This document shows positions 1-8,814 of a stretch of 56,684 nucleotides of DNA, piece after piece. Below the pieces are notes generated by a model. The model saw only the letters and a list, made by a program, of their open reading frames with translations. It ran no database searches and was not told the origin of the DNA. The first letter of the stretch is position 1. Every line of letters begins with the position of its first letter. The translations under genes were made by a program, and so were the position numbers. The stretch is from UBA2965 sp036526135 (lineage in GTDB: Bacteria; Pseudomonadota; Gammaproteobacteria; Pseudomonadales; Azotimanducaceae): the NCBI GenBank assembly GCA_036526135.1, contig DATCZA010000004.1, positions 1-56,684 on the forward strand. Direction: 5' to 3'.

Positions 1-63
1 GAAGCCGGGGACGGCGAGCAGCACGAACACGCCAGGCACGAGCCCTCGGCGCAATTGAGTCAT
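1..63 (-). CDS. N-terminus of a secreted protein, cut by the window edge
   Basis: An ATG at 63 opens a frame reading leftward off the window. The 21 visible residues (MTQLRRGLVPGVF...) have two arginines followed by a hydrophobic stretch, as in a signal peptide or membrane anchor. Nothing more can be said about function. It is divergent from the efflux operon that starts at 456. Confidence 0.5.
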   Translation of the reverse strand, partial: MTQLRRGLVPGVFVLLAVPGF

Positions 64-455
64 ATTTTTTAACACTGTTGCGTTCCTCTTATTCTGGTCT
101 GTTTTCGCTCATGAGGGTCACAACAATCAGAGCAAGTGCGAAGCACCTGCCACTCATCAGCTTCCCCCCACGATAGTCTCCAGCAATTTGCCGCAAAAGG
201 CCACCGAGCCGAAGCGCGCCAAGCGGCGTTAAGCTGATGATGTAAACAACGCCCGCGGAACCTAGGAGGATCGTTGATCAGCTTGCACGTGCGATTCACT
301 GAACTACGGTGACGATACGGCACTGCTGATATCGGTGTGATCTTCGATCGTGACCACGGCGACAGCGTCAGCCTGCTCGAGGCACAAAGACGAGCAGGCA
401 GCGGCTGGTTTGTGGAGGCTGCGCCGCACGGTCGGTTTGAAAGCAGAGAATTGCG
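64..455. other. Intergenic region between divergent genes
   Basis: About 390 bases between the left-edge secreted protein and the efflux adaptor. Short open frames on both strands show no family signature and no consistent third-position bias. It presumably holds the divergent promoters, but I could not pick out a convincing -35/-10 pair. Confidence 0.4.
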
Positions 456-1568
456 ATGCACAATGTCCATGGACGTCTGGTTGGGGGCAGATCTCCTTTG
501 AAAGCCTATGCAATCGTCGCTGCCTTGCTGATTGCCATCTTCGGGGCGATCGGGGGATATCTGTATCAGAAGTTCAGCGCTTTGGCGTCCATGGACTTCT
601 CCCCTCCGCCCGTCACCATTGCGACCTCGGTGGCGCAGCGCGAAACGTGGGATGAGCGCCTGAACGCCGTCGGTACGGTGCAGGCCGTTCGGGGTGTCGA
701 TCTGACGTCCGAGACGAGCGGCGAGATCATTCGAATCAACTTCGATTCCGGCGACGCCGTTGAAGCCGGACAGCTGCTCGTCGTGCTCAACGACGAGATA
801 GAGCAGGCAAGCCGCCGCAATCAGATTGCCAGCCTGGAACTCGCAGAGATTCTCTTCGAACGGGATCGGGCGCTCATCGCGCAGAAGTCGATACCTCAGT
901 CTCAGTTCGACAGATCACGCGCCGACCTCGAGCGTGCTCGCGCGCAGCTCGCGGAAACGGAGGCAAGGCTTGCCAACAAGCGTATAGAGGCGCCCTTCGG
1001 TGGCACCATGGGTATCCGCAGGGTCGACCTCGGCGACTACCTCTCTCCCGGCGCCGTCATCGCGGCGCTGCAGGATCACAGCGAGCTCGAAATCGACTTC
1101 ACGGTTCCCGCGAGATACGCACCCAAGCTGAGAGCTGGCCTGAAGGTCGCGGTGGTCGTGGACGCGTTTCCGGACAGAGAATTCAGCGCTGAGGTGGTCG
1201 CGGTTGATTCGAGGATCGACCCGTCGACCCGCAACGTGCTGCTCCGGGCCCGGCTCGATGGCGCCGGGGGCCTTCTGCCCGGCATGTTCGCCACGCTCAC
1301 GGTAGACCTTGGCGAACGGGTCGATCTGGTGACGATCCCGGAGACCGCCATGACGTACTCGCTGCAGGGCAACACGGTGTACGTCATCGAGGATACCGAG
1401 GATGGCGGCAAGACGGCGGTTGCCCGCGTCGTGATGTCGGGACCGGTCAGAGGCGGCAGGGTAGCCGTTCGGTCCGGTCTGCAGCCGGGCGAGCAGGTCG
1501 TCACCGTGGGGCAGAACAAGCTGTTTCGGGGTGTTCGGGTCGTCATCGACGACGCGGTGCGATTCTAG
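456..1568 (+). CDS. RND efflux periplasmic adaptor (membrane fusion protein)
   Basis: Adaptor of a tripartite RND efflux pump, linking the inner-membrane pump to an outer-membrane channel. The 370 residues match the family length. There is an N-terminal membrane anchor (about residues 17-37), then a barrel-sandwich lipoyl half (VQAVRGVDLTSETSGEI), an alpha-hairpin rich in Glu, Arg and Ala (about 120-165), the second lipoyl half (RIEAPFGGTMG), a beta-barrel region with the DPSTRNVLLRARL motif, and a membrane-proximal end. The stop is two bases before the pump gene, so the two are surely co-transcribed. Substrate is unknown. No outer-membrane factor gene lies beside the pair, so a TolC-like protein from elsewhere would be needed. 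Confidence 0.93.
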   Translation: MHNVHGRLVGGRSPLKAYAIVAALLIAIFGAIGGYLYQKFSALASMDFSPPPVTIATSVAQRETWDERLNAVGTVQAVRGVDLTSETSGEIIRINFDSGDAVEAGQLLVVLNDEIEQASRRNQIASLELAEILFERDRALIAQKSIPQSQFDRSRADLERARAQLAETEARLANKRIEAPFGGTMGIRRVDLGDYLSPGAVIAALQDHSELEIDFTVPARYAPKLRAGLKVAVVVDAFPDREFSAEVVAVDSRIDPSTRNVLLRARLDGAGGLLPGMFATLTVDLGERVDLVTIPETAMTYSLQGNTVYVIEDTEDGGKTAVARVVMSGPVRGGRVAVRSGLQPGEQVVTVGQNKLFRGVRVVIDDAVRF

Positions 1569-1570
1569 CC

Positions 1571-4500
1571 ATGCGCTTCACCGACGTGTTCATCCAGCGG
1601 CCCGTGGTCGCGATCGTGTTGGGGGCGGTCATGCTTCTGCTCGGGCTTCAGGCGAGCACGCAATTGTCTCTGCGGCAGTTTCCCGAGGTCGAGAAAAGCG
1701 TCATCTTCGTTCGCACCGTCTACCCCGGCGCCAGCGCACGCACGGTGCAGGGGTTCGTGACGGCTCCCCTGCAACGAACCATCGCTGCCGCGAAAGGCGT
1801 GGAGTACGTGACGTCGGAAAGCAACCCGGGCTCGTCCGAGATCGAGGTGCACGTCCGCCTCGGCGAAAACTCCACGGAAGTGCTCTCCGAGGTGATCACG
1901 AAAGTCAACGAAGCGCGCTTCGAGCTTCCCCGGGACGTGGAGGACCCGGTGGTCACGAACCGGACCGGCGGGGACGCCATGATGTATCTGGCATTGCTGA
2001 GCGATCAGATGTCGGTCCAGCAGGTGGCCGATTACGGCCTTCGCACGATTCAGCCGGTCCTGAACACCGTGGAGGGTGTCGGTGAGGCGCGCCTGCTCGG
2101 CGGCGGCCTGTTCGCCATGCGGATCTGGCTAAACCCGGCCCGGATGGCGGCCTTCGGCGTCACGGCAACGGACATCAACGATGCGATTCGGCGCGACAAC
2201 TACGTTTCCGCTGCAGGCATGACCCACGGCGAGCTGGTTCGGGCCAGCGTAGATGCGCAGACCGATGTGCAGCAGCCGGAGAAGTTTGCCGAGATCGTGG
2301 TCCGCCAGGACGAGGATAGGCGCGTGCGGCTCGGTGACGTGGCTACCGTGGAGCTCGCCAGCGAAACCTACGACTTCGCCGTTTACTCCAGCGGCAAGGA
2401 AACGGTCTTCATCGCGATCAACCAAGCGCCGGGCTCCAATCCTCTGGAGGTGGCTGCACGCGTCAAGGAGAAAGTCGCCGAGCTGGAAGCCGGTCTGCCC
2501 GCAGACCTGACGATCTTCATGGATTCCGATCTGTCCAAGTACATCGGGGAAGCGCTGAAGGAGGTGGCCGCGACCCTCATCGAAGCCTCCGTCATCGTCG
2601 TCCTGGTGATTCTGCTGTTCTTGGGATCGCTTCGCGTCGTGGCGATTCCCATCGTTGCGATTCCCCTTTCGCTGACCACCGTGCTGTTCCTGATCTGGGC
2701 AATGGGCTTCTCCATCAACCTGCTGACGCTGCTGGCCATGGTCATAGCCATCGGGCTGGTGGTGGACGATGCCATCGTCGTGGTGGAGAACGTGCATCGG
2801 CACATTGAAGATGGCGAGACGCCGTACGACGCGGCCATCGTCGGCGCACGTCAGGTTGCCTTGCCGGTCATCGCCATGACGCTCACGCTGGTTGCGGTTT
2901 ACCTGCCGATCGGTTTCCTGGGCGGCCTGACGGGGGTGCTGTTCAGCGAGTTTGCGCTGACTCTGGCCGGCGCCGTGCTGGTGTCGGGCGTCGTTGCGCT
3001 CGTGCTGAGCCCGATGATGTGCGCGCGGCTGCACAAGGATCACGCGCACCAGGGCAGAGCGGCTGACTGGCTCGATGCCCGATTCGACCGCCTGCATCGG
3101 GGCTACGAGCGCCTGTTGTCGTACTGCCTGGATAACCGGGGCGCCGTCATGCTGTTTGCCGGCGCGATCTTTCTCAGCCTGCCGGCGCTCTATCTGCTTG
3201 CCCAGAAGGAGCTGGCACCGGAGGAAGACAGCGGAAGCATCTTTGCCGTGGCCGTTCCACCCGACTACGGCAACCTGGAGTACACCACCCTCTTTCTGGA
3301 TCAGATGGTGCAGGCATGGCGAACCGTTCCCGAGGTAACCCATTCGTGGCAGGTGAACGAGCCTGGCTCGGTGTTCGGAGGTCTCGAGCTCAAGCCCTGG
3401 TCGGAAAGGGAGAGAACCCTGGAGGAAGTGCGGCAGGAGGTACAGGAGAAGTACGCCAGGATCAGCGGCCTGGAGATTTTTACCTTTGCCGGTGGTGGTC
3501 TGCCCGGCGCGGACAGCGGGTTGCCCGTGCAGTTCGTGATTTCTTCCAACGCCGATTACCGGGAGCTCGACCGGGTTTCAGAGGAAGTGCTGCAGCTGGC
3601 AAGGAGCTCCGGCATGTTCGCCTTCGTGAACAAGGATCTGCGCTATTCCAGACCCGAGGTCAACGTCAGGATCAACCGCGAGCTGGCCGCACGGCTGGGG
3701 ATCTCCATGGAGGAAATCGGCGAGACCCTCCAGGTGATGCTGGGGGAGGCTGAAACCAATCGTTTTGGCGTGGAGGGACGCAGCTACAAGGTGATCCCCC
3801 AGGCCGACCGGGGATTCCGGCTGACCAAGGAATGGCTCGAGCGTTACTACCTGCGCACGTCCAACGGCGAGTTGGTTCCGCTGAGCACGGTGATCTCGCT
3901 GTACCAATCCGTGGAGCCCAACGCCCTGAAACAGTTCCAGCAGCTCAACGCCGTGATGATTCAGGGATTCGTTCTGCCGCCCAACAGCTTGGGCGACGCG
4001 CTGGCGTATCTGGAGGGCGCGCTCAAAGAGGTGGCGCCCACCGGATATCGGGTCGGCTACCAGGGAGAGTCGCGCCGATACGTTCAGGAGACTCAGGGAT
4101 TTCTCCGGCTGTTCGCCACTTCCCTGATCTTCATCTATCTGGTGCTGGCGGCCCAGTTCAACAGCTTCCGGGACCCCTTCATCGTGCTGATCAGCGTGCC
4201 GCTATCGATCTTCGGCGCGGTGGTGCCGCTGGCGCTGGGATTCGTCACGCTGAACATCTACACCCAGGTGGGGCTGCTGACCCTGATCGGGTTGATCAGC
4301 AAGCACGGGATCCTGATCGTCGACTTCGCCAACGGCCGCATTGCGGAAGGCGTCGACAGGAGGCAGGCGGTGATCGAGGCGGCGGGCTTGAGGCTTCGCC
4401 CGATTCTGATGACCACCTTCGCCACGGTGCTGGGGGTGGTGCCGCTGCTCAACGCGTTCGGTGCCGGAGCAAACTCTCGCTTCGCGATTGGCCTGATGAT

Positions 4501-4642
4501 TGCTGCGGGCATGTCGGTTGGAACGCTTTTCACGTTGTTCGTGCTGCCGACGTTCTGCCTTCTCGTTGGCAGGCAGGAGGGCGAACAACCAACACACCAC
4601 CCGAAATCTGCTCGATATGTTCTCAGCGAGCAGCGACGGTAG
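1571..4642 (+). CDS. RND efflux pump, HAE1-type permease
   Basis: Proton-driven inner-membrane pump of the AcrB/MexB superfamily, 1023 residues, the normal length. The start (MRFTDVFIQRPVVAIVLGAV) is the typical first helix. Helix 4 carries the expected proton-relay acids (GLVVDDAIVVVENV), and the second half shows the helix 10-11 signature (LISKHGILIVDFAN). The two halves each have a large periplasmic porter/docking insert. It is immediately downstream of its adaptor with a two-base gap. The sequence resembles the multidrug MexK/MdtB-like branch, but substrate range cannot be read from it. There is no frameshift and all segments are present. Confidence 0.95.
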   Translation: MRFTDVFIQRPVVAIVLGAVMLLLGLQASTQLSLRQFPEVEKSVIFVRTVYPGASARTVQGFVTAPLQRTIAAAKGVEYVTSESNPGSSEIEVHVRLGENSTEVLSEVITKVNEARFELPRDVEDPVVTNRTGGDAMMYLALLSDQMSVQQVADYGLRTIQPVLNTVEGVGEARLLGGGLFAMRIWLNPARMAAFGVTATDINDAIRRDNYVSAAGMTHGELVRASVDAQTDVQQPEKFAEIVVRQDEDRRVRLGDVATVELASETYDFAVYSSGKETVFIAINQAPGSNPLEVAARVKEKVAELEAGLPADLTIFMDSDLSKYIGEALKEVAATLIEASVIVVLVILLFLGSLRVVAIPIVAIPLSLTTVLFLIWAMGFSINLLTLLAMVIAIGLVVDDAIVVVENVHRHIEDGETPYDAAIVGARQVALPVIAMTLTLVAVYLPIGFLGGLTGVLFSEFALTLAGAVLVSGVVALVLSPMMCARLHKDHAHQGRAADWLDARFDRLHRGYERLLSYCLDNRGAVMLFAGAIFLSLPALYLLAQKELAPEEDSGSIFAVAVPPDYGNLEYTTLFLDQMVQAWRTVPEVTHSWQVNEPGSVFGGLELKPWSERERTLEEVRQEVQEKYARISGLEIFTFAGGGLPGADSGLPVQFVISSNADYRELDRVSEEVLQLARSSGMFAFVNKDLRYSRPEVNVRINRELAARLGISMEEIGETLQVMLGEAETNRFGVEGRSYKVIPQADRGFRLTKEWLERYYLRTSNGELVPLSTVISLYQSVEPNALKQFQQLNAVMIQGFVLPPNSLGDALAYLEGALKEVAPTGYRVGYQGESRRYVQETQGFLRLFATSLIFIYLVLAAQFNSFRDPFIVLISVPLSIFGAVVPLALGFVTLNIYTQVGLLTLIGLISKHGILIVDFANGRIAEGVDRRQAVIEAAGLRLRPILMTTFATVLGVVPLLNAFGAGANSRFAIGLMIAAGMSVGTLFTLFVLPTFCLLVGRQEGEQPTHHPKSARYVLSEQRR

Positions 4643-4699
4643 CCCAGGCTTCGACGCTCTTGCTAGAGCTGAGGATTCGGGAATCTACGAAGGACAGCC

Positions 4700-4906
4700 A
4701 TGGTCTCAGCTTCAGGCGGATCCCTGACCGGCCAGCATGCGCTGGTTACCGGTGGCGGCAGCGGAATCGGGCTGGTGGACACGGAGATCGCCCAGGGGCT
4801 GTTCGGCACCGAGGTCGTGCTGGAAGACTATCTGGCCTGCATGCCTCTCGGGCGCACCGGGGTGGTGGAGGACGTCACACTAGGCCGCTTTGACTCTCTG
4901 AAATAA
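4700..4906 (+). pseudogene. Short-chain dehydrogenase (SDR) remnant with internal deletion
   Basis: The 68-residue frame joins the two ends of an SDR. Residues 9-24 are the cofactor-binding start (LTGQHALVTGGGSGIG). This runs directly into VDTEIAQGLFGTEVV and CMPLGRTGVVEDV, which match the C-terminal part where SDRs carry the substrate loop and the PLGR-xG-x-xEDV motif. Roughly 170 residues, including the Asn-Ser-Tyr-Lys catalytic set, are missing, as is the last strand. It cannot be an active enzyme. It lies just after the efflux operon and before the convergent symporter gene. Confidence 0.75.
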
Positions 4907-4924
4907 CGACGAGTCTGAGTCAGC

Positions 4925-6277
4925 CTAGCCGGTATCCCCAGACAGCTTTCGCGCTTCGAGTTCCGAGCGGATCTGCGCATGGCGCGCACGCGTGATGGGA
5001 TAGCCGACGATCAGCGCGGCAGAGGCAAGATAGAACAGCACCGGAACCAGAGAAAACCAGGCACGCAGCGAAAATAGCTCGTCAGGCCCATTCACCACGG
5101 TCGGATCAAAGCCGAGATAGGCAAGCGCCGGTAGCGAGATCCCGACACCAAGAGCCCCCACCATCTTGGTGGCGGTGGACCAGGCGGCGAAAAACAGCCC
5201 CGCCCTGTCCTCGCTGCTCTCCAGGCTGTCGAGATCGATCACGTCGGCTTTCATGGAGGTAGGCACCACGGCCATGTTGCCGCCGCCCAAACCGACCATG
5301 AACAGCAGGAACGCGGCCAACCAAGTATCGCCGGGACCCAGCAGGAGGAACTGGGGAAACATCAATCCCATCAACGAGATCGAGAACAGCCAGGTTATGT
5401 GTTTGTCCGTTTTTCGCGCCAGCCACACCCAGAACGGGATGCCGAGCAGGTTTCCCGCGTAATACCCCAACACCACCCTGGGCGCTGCTGTTGGATCTTC
5501 GATCACATGAGAAATGAAGATCACGAACAGCGGTGCGGACAACGCCACCGCAAGCGAGCCGAAGACGAAGGCGAACAGCAGGCGGCGGAAAGGACCGTTG
5601 CTCCACATGATCCTCAGCCCCTCGACGACATTCATCTGCGCAGGGACGAAATCGCTCCTCTCCGGCACGAAGGCCACTGCCGGCACCACAAGCAACGGGG
5701 TGAGCAGCAGCACGCCGATACCAATCATGTAGATCATCTCGCCGCTCCGTCCGCCCCAACCGAACAACGCCTGGCTTGCGGCCGGAATGGCGATCGCGAT
5801 CAGCGTGCCCAGCAACCCGGCCGTGGTACGCCAACCCGTCACCCGGGTACGCTCGGTGTAGGACGTGGAGAGCTCGGCGCCCCAGGCGAAGTAGGGAATG
5901 TTGAACAGGGTCCAGCCGAACCAAAGCGCCATGATCCAGATCAGCAGAAAGGTCTCGTCTGCATCTTCCGGAGGAAAGAACAGGTTGTAGATGGAGATCA
6001 TCACGATGGGCACGGACGCAATGATCCAGGGCTTGCGCCGGCCGATGGGGCTCCTGGTCCGGTCCGTGAGGTAGCCGATGACGGGATCGGTCACCACGTC
6101 CCAGAACCGGGAGAGCATGAGGATGCCGCCAACGGCGGCCATGCCCAGACCCAGGTCCTGGGTGTAGAAAGCCGGAATGAACAGCGACACCGGCGTGCTT
6201 GCCATGGACATGGGAAACTCGGCCGCGCTGTAGGAGAGCAGCTTGCCCCGGGGGATTCGCGATCCCTGCGCAGCCAC
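4925..6277 (-). CDS. GPH-family (MelB-like) sugar/glycoside:cation symporter, MFS
   Basis: About 450 residues with twelve predicted hydrophobic segments. Motifs of the glycoside-pentoside-hexuronide family are clear: the first helix LLSYSAAEFPMSMAST, the loop FWDVVTDPVIGYLTDRTRS with IGRRKPWI (MelB DPxxGxxxD...GRRRP region), and WGAELSTSYTERTRV for the later helix pair. Likely role: cation-coupled uptake of a sugar, glycoside or related compound through the inner membrane. I chose the GTG at 6277. It lies downstream of a degraded VOC fragment that ends at 6283 and leaves a family-typical N-terminus; an in-frame ATG at 6337 would put unrelated residues in front. Its 3' end faces the SDR remnant. 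Confidence 0.85.
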   Translation of the reverse strand: MAAQGSRIPRGKLLSYSAAEFPMSMASTPVSLFIPAFYTQDLGLGMAAVGGILMLSRFWDVVTDPVIGYLTDRTRSPIGRRKPWIIASVPIVMISIYNLFFPPEDADETFLLIWIMALWFGWTLFNIPYFAWGAELSTSYTERTRVTGWRTTAGLLGTLIAIAIPAASQALFGWGGRSGEMIYMIGIGVLLLTPLLVVPAVAFVPERSDFVPAQMNVVEGLRIMWSNGPFRRLLFAFVFGSLAVALSAPLFVIFISHVIEDPTAAPRVVLGYYAGNLLGIPFWVWLARKTDKHITWLFSISLMGLMFPQFLLLGPGDTWLAAFLLFMVGLGGGNMAVVPTSMKADVIDLDSLESSEDRAGLFFAAWSTATKMVGALGVGISLPALAYLGFDPTVVNGPDELFSLRAWFSLVPVLFYLASAALIVGYPITRARHAQIRSELEARKLSGDTG

Positions 6278-6282
6278 CCTAG

Positions 6283-6375
6283 CTAGCCAACTTCCACCGG
6301 CGCTATCACGTTGCCTTCCGGATTCGCGAAAGAGCACAACCGCACGGGATGCTCCGGATCGATCAGCGAGCGATC
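6283..6375 (-). pseudogene. C-terminal tail of a VOC/glyoxalase-like protein (remnant)
   Basis: In this frame about 28 residues end in RLCSFANPEGNVIAPVEVG and a TAG stop. That is the closing strand of vicinal-oxygen-chelate proteins, usually ...F-x-DPxGN-x-(I/F)-E. Nothing upstream in the same frame continues the fold; the preceding bases belong to an LLM oxidoreductase fragment. It is therefore a broken tail stitched to another broken gene. Confidence 0.5.
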
Positions 6376-6547
6376 GGAGCGCAATTCGGCCCCCTCGCCT
6401 CTGCCGCCACCGTCAGGCAGACGTAGGGATCGGGGGTCATGGTCGGCGCGCAAGGTACGCCAAGCCGTCCCAACCCTGCGCTTCGGCGCCCCGGGCCTCC
6501 CGGGCAACCGCATCCGGCACGCCCACCGCAGTGGTCCAAAATTCCAT
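6363..6547 (-). pseudogene. N-terminus of an LLM-class flavin oxidoreductase, frameshifted remnant
   Basis: An ATG at 6547 sits behind an AGGGAGGAGAG ribosome-binding site. It starts a typical luciferase-like (F420 or flavin dependent) protein: MEFWTTAVGVPDAVAREARG, then EAQGWDGLA. The frame then breaks; one frame over, DPYVCLTVAAEARG continues the family pattern (DPYVxLTxAA), and stops follow at 6363. Only about 55 residues of a normally ~300-residue enzyme survive. The VOC tail at 6283-6375 follows directly. Confidence 0.65.
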
Positions 6548-6650
6548 CTCTCCTCCCTGTGCCCCCGCGGCTGCCCAGGTCCCGACGTTAGATCAGCACC
6601 TCGCCGAGTTCAATGCCGTCGAGGGGGTGATCTCCCAACCTGGAAAGACG

Positions 6651-8600
6651 TCACTCGATGGGGAGACTTCCGCCCGCCCCGGAAGCTGCCACTTCGAAGA
6701 CAAGCAGCGCGTTGCCCGGCATCTTGCCGGCGAATCCGTAGCCGGAGCTGATGATGAGCTGGCCCTGATAGGCGATCGGCGCCGCGGCGCCGGCGAACCC
6801 GCCTCCACGGGCGGTGCCGCCGCCGACGGCGGCGAAATCCGTAGCCGTGTCGAAGTCCCAGACCACGGCGCCCGTCGCCGCAGAGAAGATGCGAACGTGG
6901 CCGTCGATGCTGCCGGCAATGACCAGCTCCGGAGTCGCCGAGATCGCCTGGGCGTAACCGGGCTGACAGAGTTCCTGATCCTCCCGGCAGACGTTGACCG
7001 CCGGCACCCGCCACACGAACTCACCCGTGCGCATGTCCAGGGCATACATCCCCGGCCGCGGGGGCTCCGCATACTCGCGGCCGTCATCGGTATCGCTGAT
7101 CGGCACGAACAGACGCTCCCCGTGCGCGGCCATGCCGAAGTAGACGCCCGCGTGCACGCCGCCCCGGCCCACCTTCGTCTGCCAGAGCAGCTCGCCGGTA
7201 TCCGCATCGAGCGCATGGACGACGCCCGACTTCTGACCGGCTATGACCAGGTCGCGACCGGCGACGTCCAGGGCCAGCAGGGTGCCTGCGCCAAAGTCGA
7301 AGTCGGGCCCGTCCTCGACCGGGCAGTTCGTTCGGTCCCCCGACCCGCAGGCCACGTTCCAGGCGTCCCCGGCGGTGGCCTGAAAGACCCAGTTCACCTT
7401 CCCGGTCACAAGGTCCATGGCGAAGATCGCGTCGCTGCCGCCATCGGCGGGAGACGAGTAGTTCTCGCCGGTGCCCACCGTGAGCTGTCCGCGCCGCACA
7501 TCGATGGCCGGGCTGTTCCAGATGGGCGCGCCGGAGGGGCCGAAGTTCTGAGTTCCCGCCGCGTTGACGCCCTGAGGCCTGGGCTCCTCGGCCACGGTGA
7601 ACGTCTGCCACTTCTCGGTCCCGGTCCGGGCGTCGTAGGCCACCACGGACCCGCGGAAGGAGCAGCACTCGTAGTCCGGCTCCCGGGCCGGCACCACCTC
7701 CAGCGAGGAGACGGGCACATAAAGCGTTCCTTCGTGCAGGGTGGGCGTGCCGGTCAGGGTGGTGTTCGGGTGTTCGTCGGGCCGCGCGCGCCAGACCAGG
7801 CCGCCGGTCACCGCGTTCAGCGCATAGAGGTTGCCGATGAGATCACCGAAGAAGGCCAGCGGCTCGGCCGACGTATCTCCGGCGGCCCAGGGGCTGATGA
7901 CGATGCCGGTGCGAACTTCCGCGGAGGCATCGAACGTCCAGCGCGCGCAGCCAGTCTCTCGGTCGAGCGCGTAGACGGTGCCGCCATGGCTGCCCACGAA
8001 GATCGCACCGCCAGCCAGCGCCGGCGCCGAGCGCGCACGCAGGGCGCCCGGAAAGCCGAATGCCCACTTGAGCTTCAACTTACCGACGTTGGCTGGCGTC
8101 AGCCCGGCGGTTTCCGCCGGGATGGCGTGGGTGCTTGCCGGATCCAGTCCCCAACCCGAGAAGACGGGCGGCTCGGCGTAGTCGAACCCGGCGCTCTCGC
8201 CCGCGCAGCCTGGTGGCGCTGCCAGGGCCTGGGTGTCACCCATGGTGCTGCGCGAGAGAAACTCGGCAACGGCAACCTTATCCGCCTCGGACAGGGCGGC
8301 TGCCTGAGGGCGCATCACGCCCTTGGTCAGAGCGCGGTGGATCGATTCGGGCGACATGAGCAGCAGCATGGCCCGCTGCGGCGCCCGGTCGACGCCCCCT
8401 TCGTGACACGTCGCGCACGACTCGAGGTAAACCCGCCCGCCCACGCTGGAGGTATCGGCCATGTCGAAGTCGCCGCCGCGCGCCTCGCCGGCCGGCTCCG
8501 CGGCGGCATCGGCCGGGGCGTCCGGTTGCGAACGCTGTCCGCAGGCCACGAGCAGCAGCATCAGGATCCCGCCGGCCAGCAGCCACCATCTTGAAGTCAC
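6651..8600 (-). CDS. Lipoprotein quinoprotein with N-terminal cytochrome c (PQQ beta-propeller dehydrogenase-like)
   Basis: A 649-residue protein. The GTG start at 8600 follows a GGGAGGAAGC ribosome-binding site and gives a lipoprotein signal ending in LLLVAC (lipid Cys20). A cytochrome c domain has the haem motif CATCH at about residues 62-66. The rest is an eight-bladed PQQ-type propeller with repeated blades such as VYALDRETGCARWTFD, VHALDADTGELLWQT and MYALDMRTGEFVW. This layout resembles polyvinyl-alcohol dehydrogenase and related quinohaemoproteins. It probably oxidises an alcohol in the periplasm and passes electrons to its own haem. PQQ binding is inferred; a BamB-like non-enzymatic propeller is possible but less likely given the haem domain. 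It is divergent from the secreted protein at 8815. Confidence 0.85.
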   Translation of the reverse strand: MTSRWWLLAGGILMLLLVACGQRSQPDAPADAAAEPAGEARGGDFDMADTSSVGGRVYLESCATCHEGGVDRAPQRAMLLLMSPESIHRALTKGVMRPQAAALSEADKVAVAEFLSRSTMGDTQALAAPPGCAGESAGFDYAEPPVFSGWGLDPASTHAIPAETAGLTPANVGKLKLKWAFGFPGALRARSAPALAGGAIFVGSHGGTVYALDRETGCARWTFDASAEVRTGIVISPWAAGDTSAEPLAFFGDLIGNLYALNAVTGGLVWRARPDEHPNTTLTGTPTLHEGTLYVPVSSLEVVPAREPDYECCSFRGSVVAYDARTGTEKWQTFTVAEEPRPQGVNAAGTQNFGPSGAPIWNSPAIDVRRGQLTVGTGENYSSPADGGSDAIFAMDLVTGKVNWVFQATAGDAWNVACGSGDRTNCPVEDGPDFDFGAGTLLALDVAGRDLVIAGQKSGVVHALDADTGELLWQTKVGRGGVHAGVYFGMAAHGERLFVPISDTDDGREYAEPPRPGMYALDMRTGEFVWRVPAVNVCREDQELCQPGYAQAISATPELVIAGSIDGHVRIFSAATGAVVWDFDTATDFAAVGGGTARGGGFAGAAAPIAYQGQLIISSGYGFAGKMPGNALLVFEVAASGAGGSLPIE

Positions 8601-8814
8601 GCTTCCTCCCAGGGATGAGGGCGCGGCCAGCGAGCCGCACCAGGGCGCCATGGATAGACCCGGGTATCCTAGAGCGAGACCGGGAACATGGCGAGAACGA
8701 AACGACGCGCTGAGTGGCGGGCGAGTGTGCTAGATTCTGGGCGGGGAGAAGTTCGACGTACCTCGGTGTGCCGGTACCTGACCGGCTAGTCAAACGACCA
8801 AAAGGACAAAACGA

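Noticed and set aside
69..513. Short open frames on both strands before the efflux adaptor
   Set aside because: No family signature and inconsistent codon bias.
6243..8594. A very long plus-strand open frame opposite the quinoprotein
   Set aside because: GC-rich antisense frame; no family motifs, while the minus strand has a lipoprotein signal, haem motif and propeller repeats.
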